DNA of 64,000 nucleotides from Azolla caroliniana (lineage: Eukaryota; Polypodiophyta). Where the stretch lies: contig JBHGNT010000013.1 of the NCBI GenBank assembly GCA_043228905.1, positions 434,001 to 498,000 on the forward strand, read 5' to 3'. The position numbers were made by a program, and so were the translations under genes. Shown piece after piece: positions 1 to 9,390 of the stretch. The notes beneath the pieces were generated by a model. It made no database searches and was not told the DNA's origin. It saw only the letters and a list, made by a program, of their open reading frames with translations. Position 1 is the first letter of the stretch. Each line of letters opens with the position of its first letter.

Positions 1-3000
1 GAGGTATCGTTTTACGACATTTGGGACGATATGCCTTATACTTATTCTAAGTTCCGGGAAGGAACAGATGCAGAAGCACATGTTAGGGATTTCTTAACGA
101 CATGGGAGATTAACCATGGAGCTCAGCGATTGTCGGCAGATGCCGAAGATAAGTCAAAAATCGTTGAGTTTGTCTTATCATTAGACGGATATTCCGCTAA
201 TTGGTTTGCACAGAACGGTCTTCAAGGATTTCCATCCTTCGAAGTATTAACTAGTAAATTTTTACAATTATTTCATCAACAAATTCCGCAGAAGGATTTG
301 ATTGCGCAATTTTATGCGTTATATCAAGAAAAAAATGAAACAGTATCTCAGTTTGTGATACGATTTCAGAACTTACAGCTTCAGATTTCAAGACCGATTC
401 CGGATAAAGAATTAAAAGAAGTCTTTCTAGAAGCTGTAAAAGAACCATTAAGGACGACATTGAAAGTGTTCGATTTTCGAAATCAGACTATCGAACAAGT
501 CATTGATAAAGCAATAGAAATGGGTCGACCACCGGTCAATGTTCAGAGTATGGACATGTCGGCATTACACCGTACATTACCAACAATGGAGGAGTTACAA
601 TTTCGACAAGCAGTGCAATGCACCACTTGTTTAAATACGGGGCATTCGGCAATTGACTGTACGTTAAGAACACATTGTACAATATGTCATTCAAAATTAC
701 ATTCCGTAGAACAATGTGAATATAATCTGCTTAATAAGACTACGGCGTCAGTACGACAAATTTTTGCTGACAATGGTTACCAAAATAACACTAATCTGTT
801 CAATGGTTATCAAAATAATAATTTTTCACAAAATCAGCAAAATGTACAACAGAACCCGGTTCTACAGCCAAATCAGATCTTTTCACAACAAAATTTGCAA
901 CCCACTCAAACATTTCAACCAAGTTTTGCTCAATCCAACCCACCATTCGTACAGAATCCGAATCAATATTTTCAACAAAATAATCAAAGTTTCCAACAAG
1001 GTAATCCACCATTTCAAGGGTTTCAACAGAACTGTCCGAATGTGCAACCAAATTCTACATTTCAACCAAATCCGGCATTTCAACCGGGTAATATGACTTT
1101 TCAACATAATACTCAAACTGTTCCACAAAATAATCAAATGTTTCAACAGAGTAATTTTTCGCCAAATCAGGAGTTCGGGATACCACATAATATAGTACAA
1201 CCAAATGATAATACTGAACAATTTAGGCCGAATAGGTATAAAAACAAGCGATTTTACAAACCAAAAGCTACACGTCAATACCAACAAAACTCGAATGGTA
1301 ATGAAGAGCAGCAATTTAATAACGGGCAATTTGCACATGGAGAGACCAGTGCAACATTTGTGCCCACTTGTTACATTTGTCGACAACTAGGCCACTATGC
1401 TAATCAATGTCCGGTTAAAGGAAAGGGTCCAGCAGTTAATATGGTAATACCGGAAGTTCAGCAAGTAACGACACGCAGCAAAAGCAAACAATCAGAGTGG
1501 GAAATTCAGGAAGAAGTTCGGAAGGCCGCAAAGGAATGGGTGGATGAAGCAAATCAAAGTAATGTGAATCGAATGTTACAAGATAATAACATCGACCAGG
1601 ACATCGCTGTACAACAGTCATTGGAGAATAAGGAACAGGAAGAAACTTGGAAACTGTTGGCTGATTGTCAAGTATCATTACCACTTAAGGGCTTACTTAA
1701 GTTAGTACCAAGGTTTACAGAAAAAGTGGCAGCATTAATTACATATAAAGGTTCCGAACAAATAGCAGTACACTACAATCAGCCAAGTAATAACCCTTCG
1801 ATCATGGATGAACAGAATCCGTCTATTAAGGTAATACTTTACGGGCAAGAAATCGGAAATGTGATTATAGATGGAGGCTCGGGTGTTAATGTGATTAACA
1901 AAACTACATGTGAAAAACTGGGAATCACGGAATGGGAAGCATGTCCGTTTTGGTTACGAATGGCAGATACAAGTACGGTACGACCGATTGGTTTGCTTCG
2001 ACAACTGGATGTAATAATCGGGGGACACAGTTTTCAGATTTCGGCAGTAATTTTGCAGTTAGAAGCACAGGGAGCATACCCCTTGTTATTAGGGAGACCA
2101 TGGTTAAAGACAGCTAATATTAAACAAAATTGGAAACAAAATGTGCTAACATTTAGAAAAGGAAAAAACAAGGTCAGGATTCTGACGCACAACAAAGTGA
2201 CAACAAGCAAACAGAGTTTACCTGTATATGCAGAAGCAGTTAATATGATGGAAGGATTGGACGAGGAAGAAGAAAGTCAGTATTTTAATGATAATCAAAA
2301 AATCATCCCTCTATTTGAGGTAGATATTTTGCAAGCATTAACACCATATGTAGACTCACACGAAGAAGTACCAATCGATGAGCAAACAATAAAAGAAATA
2401 CGGATGCAACAAGAAGCTACAGATAAGGAATTGCAGGTATCCCAGAGAGTGCAAGCCTCAGCATTGGAGGAAATTGATTTGGCAGGAGTAGAGGATGCTG
2501 AAAGAAAAACAATCTTGATTGCTAGAGATTTGATGGAAAATGACAAACGGACATTAACAACATTACTATTACAATATAAAGATGTTTTTGCATGGTCCTT
2601 TGACGATATGAAAGGTTTGGATCCCGCTTTTTGTCAACATCAAATCAATTTGCATAAAGATGCAAAGCCAGTACAACAACGCAGGTACAGGTTGAATCCG
2701 AATTATGCTATCAAAGTAAAAGAAGAAATCGATAAACTCTTAAAAGTAGGATTTATTCGACCCGTCAAAAAATCAACATGGCTGAGTCCGATAGTAGTCG
2801 TCCCGAAAAAGAATGGGAAAATTCGTGTATGTGTGGATTACAGAAAATTGAATGCAGCGACAATTACGGATGCGTTTCCATTGCCATTCACAGATGGGAT
2901 ATTAGATGCAGTAGCGGGACATGAAATTTATAGTTTCTTGGATGGCTTCAGTGGGTACAACCAGGTACGGATGAATCCGGAAGATCAGGAAAAGACAGCT

Positions 3001-5313
3001 TTCGTCACAGAATGGGGTGTCTTTGTGGCAGTAGTCATGATGTTCGGTTTAAAAACAGCTCCAGCTACATTTCAGCGGGTAATACAGGAAATATTCGGGG
3101 AATATATTCCAGCTTTCATGCAGGTGTTTTTAGACGATTTTGCAGTATATAGTCGGAAAGCGGATCATTTTGAGCATTTACGGCTATGTTTAGAAAAATG
3201 TCGAAAGGGGCGTCTTAGTTTAAATCCAGCCAAATGCGCATTCGGGGTAATGAGTGGTACATTACTTGGGCATATTGTCAGTCAAGAAGGGATTGCAGTG
3301 GACCCAGATAAAGTTAAAGCAATTATTGAGGCAACACCACCAACAAATGCTAAAGCTCTAAGTAGAGTTTTGGGTCAAATTCGGTGGCACAGTAGAATGA
3401 TGAGATATCTAGCAGACATTGCTATTCCGTTACACACAGCAGTACACAAAGTTCCTTTTATATGGACAAGTATAGAACAAGATGCGTACGAATGTCTCAA
3501 GAAGATGCTGACGAACGTACCGGTAGTTCAACCACCGGACTGGAACAAACCATTTCATGTTTTCGTCGATGCGTCGGACATTGCCATAGGCAGTGCTTTA
3601 ATGCAATTATCCGAACCAAACTGGTATAGGCCGGTATACTATGCCAGTAGGAAACTTTCGTCGGCCGAAAGAAACTATTCAACAACCGAAAGAGAAGCTT
3701 TGGGAATGATATATAGTGTGAACAAATTTCGACATTACCTTTTGGGTAAGAAATTTACATTTCATGTGGATCATTCGGCTTTACTGTATCTAGTTTCCAA
3801 ACAAGAATTGACAGGCAAGTTGGCCCGATGGACATTATTGCTTCAAGAGTTTGAGTTTGACATTATACACCGACCAGGAGCACAACACGCAATTGCTGAC
3901 TATCTCAGTCGGCTTGAGTCTGGAGAAGAAGCGGTTGGGGTTAAAGATGATTTTCCAGATACTCAATTATTTCGGGTGGAGGCCGTAAAAGCACATGAAG
4001 TGAATGAGGAAAAAGAGGATGAATGGATTTCCGAAATGACGATATTTCTATCAACAGGAATTCCGGCCGAACACATGTCGACAGATGAAAGAAAAAGAAT
4101 TGCAGTACGAAGTCGGAATTTTTGTTTATTTAATGACATGTTGTATCATAAAGGAGCGGATGGAATATGGCGAAGGGCAGTACGAAAATTTGAAAAATCA
4201 GCCATATTAACAGAGTCACATTGTGGAATTGCTGGTGGTCATTACGCAGGAGAAGCAACAGCCAGAAAAATATGGAATAGCGGGTTATGGTGGCCAACGG
4301 TGATGAAAGATGCTAACGAATATTGTAAAAAATGCGATTTGTGTCAAAGAATGGGGCAACCAACCGAAAAGGATCGAATGCCTTTTCAACCGGTTTTACC
4401 TCTTGAGCCATTTCAGAAATGGGGCTTAGATTTTGTTGGCCCATTCAAACCAGCAGCTGCAAGAAGCGGTAATCGATATATCATAATTGCGACTGACTAT
4501 TGCACAAAATGGGTTGAAGCAAAAGCTCTCAGGGACAATACGGCAGCATCCACAGCAAAATTCCTATATGAGTATATATGGTGTCGATTCGGTTGCCCAA
4601 TAGAATTGGTAAGCGATCAAGGCACTCATTTTATTAACAAGTTAATTAACGAATTAACCAATTACTATGCCGTAGTTCATAAGAAAAGTACGCCTTACTA
4701 TCCCCAAGCTAATGGATTGGCAGAATCGACAAATAAAACAATTCAAACAATTTTAAAGAAGATAGTGAATGAAAATCGTACTGATTGGGATCAAAAGTTA
4801 AATAGTGCATTATGGGCATATCGTACTTCGTACAAAACATCCATTAAATCAACACCTTTCCGAATGGCATTCGGACTCGAAGCCGTTATGCCAATCGAAT
4901 TTCAAATTCCGACACTTCGTATCCAAGCAACGAATAAGTTAAATGAAATAGAATCGGAGCAGATACGCAAAGAGGCTTTATTAGTATTAGAAGAAGAACG
5001 GATTCAAGCAATGTCAGCACTAGAACACAAGCAGAGACAAATCAAGGCATTCGTAAACCGACATCGAAGGAAATCGGAAGAGCAATTCGAAATTGGGAAA
5101 CCGGTATTGGTATTCCAGACGAGAATGGGACTTATGCCTGGGAAACTCCGGTATAGATGGACAGGTCCAGTATGGATAATTAATAGTAAAAATGGTACGT
5201 ACCAACTGGGATCATTAACCGGAGAGGTTTTACCAAAATGGGTAAATGGATTTCGGCTTAAACCGTATTTGGGAGATATGCCGGTAAATCCGTTTATTCA
5301 AACGGAAGAGTAA
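1..5313 (+). CDS. Gag-Pol polyprotein of element A (5' partial)
   Basis: Encodes the structural and replication proteins of the retrotransposon. Numbering residues from the Met at base 31: a retrotransposon-gag capsid region (about 20-165), two adjacent CX2CX4HX4C zinc knuckles (C197-C210 and C216-C229), a Q/N/F/P-rich linker (about 245-430) and a third knuckle (C447-C460). Then come an aspartic protease with active-site DGGSG at about 614, reverse transcriptase with FLDD (D1035, D1036), RNase H, and integrase with an HHCC zinc site (H1397, H1404, C1435, C1438) and catalytic D1467, D1529, E1565 in exact D-D(35)E spacing. The frame is open through bases 1-30, and relative B has about 220 codons before the equivalent Met, so the true start is probably outside the window. 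No frameshift or stop is visible until TAA at 5311. Confidence 0.95.
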   Translation, partial: EVSFYDIWDDMPYTYSKFREGTDAEAHVRDFLTTWEINHGAQRLSADAEDKSKIVEFVLSLDGYSANWFAQNGLQGFPSFEVLTSKFLQLFHQQIPQKDLIAQFYALYQEKNETVSQFVIRFQNLQLQISRPIPDKELKEVFLEAVKEPLRTTLKVFDFRNQTIEQVIDKAIEMGRPPVNVQSMDMSALHRTLPTMEELQFRQAVQCTTCLNTGHSAIDCTLRTHCTICHSKLHSVEQCEYNLLNKTTASVRQIFADNGYQNNTNLFNGYQNNNFSQNQQNVQQNPVLQPNQIFSQQNLQPTQTFQPSFAQSNPPFVQNPNQYFQQNNQSFQQGNPPFQGFQQNCPNVQPNSTFQPNPAFQPGNMTFQHNTQTVPQNNQMFQQSNFSPNQEFGIPHNIVQPNDNTEQFRPNRYKNKRFYKPKATRQYQQNSNGNEEQQFNNGQFAHGETSATFVPTCYICRQLGHYANQCPVKGKGPAVNMVIPEVQQVTTRSKSKQSEWEIQEEVRKAAKEWVDEANQSNVNRMLQDNNIDQDIAVQQSLENKEQEETWKLLADCQVSLPLKGLLKLVPRFTEKVAALITYKGSEQIAVHYNQPSNNPSIMDEQNPSIKVILYGQEIGNVIIDGGSGVNVINKTTCEKLGITEWEACPFWLRMADTSTVRPIGLLRQLDVIIGGHSFQISAVILQLEAQGAYPLLLGRPWLKTANIKQNWKQNVLTFRKGKNKVRILTHNKVTTSKQSLPVYAEAVNMMEGLDEEEESQYFNDNQKIIPLFEVDILQALTPYVDSHEEVPIDEQTIKEIRMQQEATDKELQVSQRVQASALEEIDLAGVEDAERKTILIARDLMENDKRTLTTLLLQYKDVFAWSFDDMKGLDPAFCQHQINLHKDAKPVQQRRYRLNPNYAIKVKEEIDKLLKVGFIRPVKKSTWLSPIVVVPKKNGKIRVCVDYRKLNAATITDAFPLPFTDGILDAVAGHEIYSFLDGFSGYNQVRMNPEDQEKTAFVTEWGVFVAVVMMFGLKTAPATFQRVIQEIFGEYIPAFMQVFLDDFAVYSRKADHFEHLRLCLEKCRKGRLSLNPAKCAFGVMSGTLLGHIVSQEGIAVDPDKVKAIIEATPPTNAKALSRVLGQIRWHSRMMRYLADIAIPLHTAVHKVPFIWTSIEQDAYECLKKMLTNVPVVQPPDWNKPFHVFVDASDIAIGSALMQLSEPNWYRPVYYASRKLSSAERNYSTTEREALGMIYSVNKFRHYLLGKKFTFHVDHSALLYLVSKQELTGKLARWTLLLQEFEFDIIHRPGAQHAIADYLSRLESGEEAVGVKDDFPDTQLFRVEAVKAHEVNEEKEDEWISEMTIFLSTGIPAEHMSTDERKRIAVRSRNFCLFNDMLYHKGADGIWRRAVRKFEKSAILTESHCGIAGGHYAGEATARKIWNSGLWWPTVMKDANEYCKKCDLCQRMGQPTEKDRMPFQPVLPLEPFQKWGLDFVGPFKPAAARSGNRYIIIATDYCTKWVEAKALRDNTAASTAKFLYEYIWCRFGCPIELVSDQGTHFINKLINELTNYYAVVHKKSTPYYPQANGLAESTNKTIQTILKKIVNENRTDWDQKLNSALWAYRTSYKTSIKSTPFRMAFGLEAVMPIEFQIPTLRIQATNKLNEIESEQIRKEALLVLEEERIQAMSALEHKQRQIKAFVNRHRRKSEEQFEIGKPVLVFQTRMGLMPGKLRYRWTGPVWIINSKNGTYQLGSLTGEVLPKWVNGFRLKPYLGDMPVNPFIQTEE

Positions 5314-5548
5314 AAAAAAAAAATAAATAAATAATAAAAATAAAAATAAAAAAAAAAAAAAAAAAACTAACTAACTCACTCAATAGTTCTTGTCAAAAAA
5401 TGAAATACAATCTTGCCATAAACAGTATGAATCGACTATAAATAGAAAGAGGAATTGCATGATTATTAGTAACAAGTACAACCACTACACGTAGAGTGAA
5501 TACTAATTAATTCCTACATTAATAGTAATTACTATTCTTTAAGTCATC
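5314..5548 (+). promoter_or_regulatory. A/T-rich spacer with candidate internal TATA box
   Basis: The spacer between the pol stop and the second ORF begins with an almost pure A tract with interspersed T (5311-5366). It also holds TATAAATA at 5437-5444, 105 nt before the ATG at 5549. In element B the corresponding spacer also has an A/T trinucleotide tract. Such a TATA box could give the second ORF its own transcript. That function is inferred; a subgenomic transcript from the LTR, splicing or reinitiation would serve equally well. Confidence 0.4.
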
Positions 5549-8176
5549 ATGCATAAATTAATATCTTTAAAACATATTTCTGTATCGTCTGTATCGCCAA
5601 AACAACGAAAACGAGTGCAGATATCGAAACAGTCTGAGCTTCCTTCGTGCCCTAGATCGCCCGAACTCTGTTTTTCTGATTTTCATCGCTACAGAAACTG
5701 TGCAGATCCGCAACTGTCATCGACAAGTGATTCAGAACAAGGAAACACAGAAGTCATGCCGATTCCTGTATCTGAAGAACTGCGATTGTGGCTTCATGAG
5801 AGAAACTTACAAGGTTTCATCAAAATAGCAGAAGCGGAACCTCATCCGCAGGCGGAAGAATTAATACAACAAATAGACATCACCAAAATCACAACAAAGA
5901 AAATACGAAATGCATTACAGATGCCAAGAGGAGGTTTTGAGGCAGTTAAAAAACCTTCATCAGAAGCACTCCAATCGTATTTCGGGGAATACTCACCCTC
6001 GGCAAAAGCATATCAGACTTATGGAGGTCGGGATGAGTTTTTTCATGAAGTGGCGAGGTTTTTACTAGAGGTGGGATTTGTCAGTCCTCGTTTTTATTGT
6101 ATGCCGAAAAAAAGGGCTGGGTTTATTATAGCCGCATATGAAAAAGAGGATTTCAACTGGCCACTATTGTCGGGGGAAGCTCTGAGAGAGCAGCTACAAG
6201 GGGTAAAAACAGGAAAACCGATGAAGCAAATTTTTGGCCGTTGGTTATCAGTATTGTTTCCGATTCAAGAATCGGAAACTCCTGTTCAGTCAAGAAGACC
6301 ACCGATAATACAAGCACCACGAAGACACCGACAGCTAGTACATGAAGAATGGATAGAAGAAGAATCGGCACATGCCGATAATATACAAACAAATATGTCT
6401 CAGTCGGAACCGCCTAGACCAGAGACTTCCGAAAACAGACAACCAGAAACAGTTGACAATTTGAGAAACAAGCAACAGCCAACAGAAAATCGACAAAGAA
6501 CAAGGATTAAACAAAAGGCTAATCGGCAATCTCAACCAGAAAACAGGGAGGGCTCAGCACCAAAAAGGCAACGCACAAATGAAAACTCGAATACGCCTGT
6601 GGTAACAGAAATACTAAAACCAGGGGATGAGAGCATTCCGACACAACCTCACCAGGGACAATCTTCAAAAGTAGCCATTCGGGAGGCACATGGATACTTG
6701 GATATTCCACCAGCAGCACATGAATTAGCGGCCATTTTGCAGTTCGGAACTTCATACGAACTGGTTGAATGGTTGGCTAAAAGACTGACAGAAGTATCAG
6801 AACGGCTGGCTCAAGAACATAATGACCGAATAATGATACAGAAAGCTTTACGAGGAGTGTTGGAACCTCAAGAAAAAGCAGAGATAGAGAAAATAGGCCG
6901 GAAAAGAAGTGCACAGCATAGAGGGGAGGCTATTGAAATGCCACCATTACAGGAAGCACTGGTCGAAATTCATAAAGAATATGAAACGGCACGCAAAGCA
7001 GCCAGTGATATGGCTGAAAGATACAAAAGTGTATCAGCATCGGCGGAGGTGCTGAAGCATCAGTTTTGTAACATACAAGCAGAAAATAAAGAACTAAAGG
7101 AAAGTCTAAACAAATGGGAAACTCAGGCACGGCTTATGGTGTCGGAATCAGAATGGCAACAGAAATTAGAAGATACGGAGAAAGCACGACAAGCAGAAAC
7201 AACAAGGGCCAACAATGCAGTATTTCGAACTATAGAATTAGAAAAACAAATAGAAACCATTCAGAATGGTCAATACAAAGCTCTCGAAGAAAAAAATCAA
7301 GTAATAAACGAATTACAGAAAAATCTAGAAGAAGCTAAGACGGCCAATCACACATATACCGAACAAATTGAAGAATTCGAAAGGTATATAGTGTCACAGG
7401 AAAGTCAATTGACAGAAAAACAGCAGAGTCTTGAAGAAGTCAACAGAAGAATGACGGAACAGCAGGAGGAATGGAGTAGAGAGAAATCGGCATTCGAACA
7501 ACAACTGGACGAAATTCGGAAGATAGCAGAACAAAGACGGTTGGATATATATGTAGTCGAATCCAAATTAATGCAAGCTGAAAGTGAGAACCGAACCACT
7601 ATTACGGATTTACAGAAAGACTTGCAAACCGCCCAGTACGTCGCAAGCATCACTAGGGACAAAGTGCAGCACATCATAGGTAAACATCGAAACCTAGCAA
7701 AGAAACTGATCGATGAATCCCTTGCGCAAGGATGGAAGTTATGGACAGCACAAGCAGCGGAATTACAGATATTGCGTGCCGACAAAAATAACCGTCAGGT
7801 ACAAGGTGCAGGTTTTTTTAAAATGGCACAAAAGGATATTGACAATATACAAGAGGATATCATGAAAGATATGGATGAAATTGCGGCATTTTACAGAGAA
7901 GAAATTCAACGTATTATGCAAGAATTCGACAAAAATGATATAGGCACTTCCGTCCAGTTGGATAAAATCGAAGCCGAAAGAACCAGCAAGACTCCTGGTA
8001 TTCAAGCTGCCGGAAGAAGTGAACCAGAGCAGCCAACCGAATCACAACCTGCTCCGGAGGAGGACTGTGACACAGACGAAGATGAAGAAGAAGATATAGG
8101 TGGAATACATCCAAGGCCAGATGAACCTTCGATTTTTGATATTCTGAACGATTCGGATGAAGAGCTACAAGAATAG
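5549..8176 (+). CDS. Post-pol additional ORF of element A, coiled-coil protein
   Basis: An 875-aa protein of unknown function encoded between integrase and the 3' LTR, in the same sense as pol. The first 70 residues are basic and Ser/Pro-rich. Residues about 75-240 form a domain shared with the ORF in element B; conserved landmarks are ID...IT near 110, YFGEYS at 144-149, a GG-D-F segment near 160 and a W-P-L segment near 205. A charged Q/E/R-rich linker follows, then a long coiled coil (about 400-720), a second conserved block with LIDES, a W and LRAD near 720-760, and an acidic tail ending in an IFDIL motif. No signal peptide or membrane segment is visible, so it is unlikely to be an envelope protein. 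It could be an accessory structural or nucleic-acid-handling factor, but no function can be assigned. The ATG at 5549 matches the start in B, since both proteins begin MHKL. Confidence 0.85.
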   Translation: MHKLISLKHISVSSVSPKQRKRVQISKQSELPSCPRSPELCFSDFHRYRNCADPQLSSTSDSEQGNTEVMPIPVSEELRLWLHERNLQGFIKIAEAEPHPQAEELIQQIDITKITTKKIRNALQMPRGGFEAVKKPSSEALQSYFGEYSPSAKAYQTYGGRDEFFHEVARFLLEVGFVSPRFYCMPKKRAGFIIAAYEKEDFNWPLLSGEALREQLQGVKTGKPMKQIFGRWLSVLFPIQESETPVQSRRPPIIQAPRRHRQLVHEEWIEEESAHADNIQTNMSQSEPPRPETSENRQPETVDNLRNKQQPTENRQRTRIKQKANRQSQPENREGSAPKRQRTNENSNTPVVTEILKPGDESIPTQPHQGQSSKVAIREAHGYLDIPPAAHELAAILQFGTSYELVEWLAKRLTEVSERLAQEHNDRIMIQKALRGVLEPQEKAEIEKIGRKRSAQHRGEAIEMPPLQEALVEIHKEYETARKAASDMAERYKSVSASAEVLKHQFCNIQAENKELKESLNKWETQARLMVSESEWQQKLEDTEKARQAETTRANNAVFRTIELEKQIETIQNGQYKALEEKNQVINELQKNLEEAKTANHTYTEQIEEFERYIVSQESQLTEKQQSLEEVNRRMTEQQEEWSREKSAFEQQLDEIRKIAEQRRLDIYVVESKLMQAESENRTTITDLQKDLQTAQYVASITRDKVQHIIGKHRNLAKKLIDESLAQGWKLWTAQAAELQILRADKNNRQVQGAGFFKMAQKDIDNIQEDIMKDMDEIAAFYREEIQRIMQEFDKNDIGTSVQLDKIEAERTSKTPGIQAAGRSEPEQPTESQPAPEEDCDTDEDEEEDIGGIHPRPDEPSIFDILNDSDEELQE

Positions 8177-8183
8177 GCGTGGG

Positions 8184-8220
8184 TTCGCCGGACAAGGTCC
8201 TGGCCCACGTGCGTGCCAAG
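8184..8220 (+). promoter_or_regulatory. Conserved 37-nt block abutting the 3' LTR of A
   Basis: Directly before the LTR, where a polypurine tract normally primes plus-strand synthesis, the sequence is not purine-rich. It aligns with the same position in element B (11964-12000, minus strand) at 31 of 37 bases. The core shared words are ACAAGGT, CCCACG and GCGTGCCA, and in both elements the block touches the LTR start TGTTACC. It may be a plus-strand priming or packaging signal (inference). Confidence 0.6.
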
Positions 8221-8676
8221 TGTTACCCGGACCCGGACAGTCAGTTTTACCGAACAGGTGGGAAAGCGTCGAAAAACAGAGTCGGTTCGGATCGACTGTT
8301 CGGATCAATGACTCAGCAGTAAAACGAAGAGAACTAAGTTAGTTAGATAATTTTGTAAATCTTGTTAGAGAGTAGGAATAGTTCTTGATGAGAAAAGACC
8401 TTCGGTATACCTATAAAAGGGAACCAAAGGCATTGTAAGAAACGTCGTTTTATTTAGTAATATAAGTTTAAGTTAGGAATATCTTGTACGGATTCTATGT
8501 TTCTCTGTTGTCTATGATCTTAAGTGCAAGCTTCCTAATTTATAGCTAAATAACGATCACGATAATTACTGATTAATATAGCAATTCCGTTCGTAAAACA
8601 CAATTCCTTGTTAGAACGTTGAGTAGCGACGTTCACTCTTCTGTATCGGTAGTAGTTAGTAATTAGCCGATTAACA
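8221..8676 (+). repeat. 3' LTR of element A
   Basis: Begins TGTTACC and ends TTAACA, giving a TGTTA/TAACA terminal inverted repeat like that of B. A TATA box (TATAAAA) lies at 8412-8418. The right edge is set by analogy with B and by the terminal inverted repeat, because the 5' LTR is outside the window. Confidence 0.7.
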
Positions 8677-9390
8677 ATTATATACACATATGGTTTGATC
8701 CCATATGAACAAACTGAGGAATAGATTAGATCAACTTTAAATACAAGTATTGAATACTTTAATAAGTTAGTTATTCCAATCACTTATCCTAATGTGCACT
8801 ATCCTACATTTTCCACAATTACATACATGCACGTATGGGTCAAAGTATAAATTATATCTCATTTTATTAGTATGGATACAAGTACACCTCATATTTTTGT
8901 AAAACTTACCTAATTAATATAAGTCTTTAAGTTAGTGTTTCCCTTGTCGCACAGTAGTGACATATTGAGCCATAGTTGAACTTTATTATGCCTACATTAA
9001 CTTATCAACATGTCTAAACTTACATGATTTCTAATGATCTCCACTCGTAGATCTATCATGTATTTTTATATTTGCAAATTCTCATCAAGTTGAGGAACAT
9101 GTGATACTAGTGCATCCAATTTTTGTAGAGAGGGTGTATTTGCTTCGTTTTAAGAAGATTCTACAAGTGGAATGTGCAATCCACTTGTGAACGCGAACGT
9201 GTTAAAAATTTATGTAGTCTATTACTATTGGATTTTTTCTACCGTGGGCGGAAGGGGAAAGATGTATTTGTTTTACCTAGCCACATAAAAGTGTCTAGGG
9301 TGGAGGTGGTCCTATTAAGAAGATAAAATAGGCTCCTACAAGGATGCACGACGTGTCTAAAGTGTTTGTTAACACGCTTAGCACGTTGTG
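8677..9390. other. Non-coding stretch between element A and the orphan ORF
   Basis: AT-rich sequence with no recognisable gene, LTR or RNA. On the minus strand a second open frame of about 54 codons (9402 down to 9240) overlaps the end of the orphan ORF at 9391-11193. It encodes a basic stretch (KKRLAQRAKR) and has no recognisable domain. Confidence 0.5.

Larger units (their letters stand above)
1..8676 (+). mobile_element. Ty3/gypsy LTR retrotransposon A, 5' part outside window
   Basis: The element reads gag-PR-RT-RNase H-integrase, then a spacer, then a second long ORF, then a 3' LTR. Both ORFs are uninterrupted, so this is the best preserved copy of its family here. The integrase ends in a short GP-type tail and has no chromodomain, which places it among non-chromovirus gypsy elements (inference from domain content). 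Elements B (11525-26680) and G (43654-52982) are relatives; B has the same two-ORF order. The 5' LTR, primer site and start of gag lie left of base 1, so target duplication and age cannot be read. Confidence 0.92.

Noticed and set aside
5311-5366. Poly(A) tail of a retrogene or LINE after pol
   Set aside because: Interspersed T, no target duplication, and a similar A/T tract occurs at the same place in B, so it is a spacer feature.
5549-8176. Post-pol ORF as an envelope gene
   Set aside because: No signal peptide, no hydrophobic membrane segment and no cysteine pattern; the protein is a charged coiled coil.
8221-8676. Dating element A
   Set aside because: Only one LTR lies in the window and the target duplication cannot be read.
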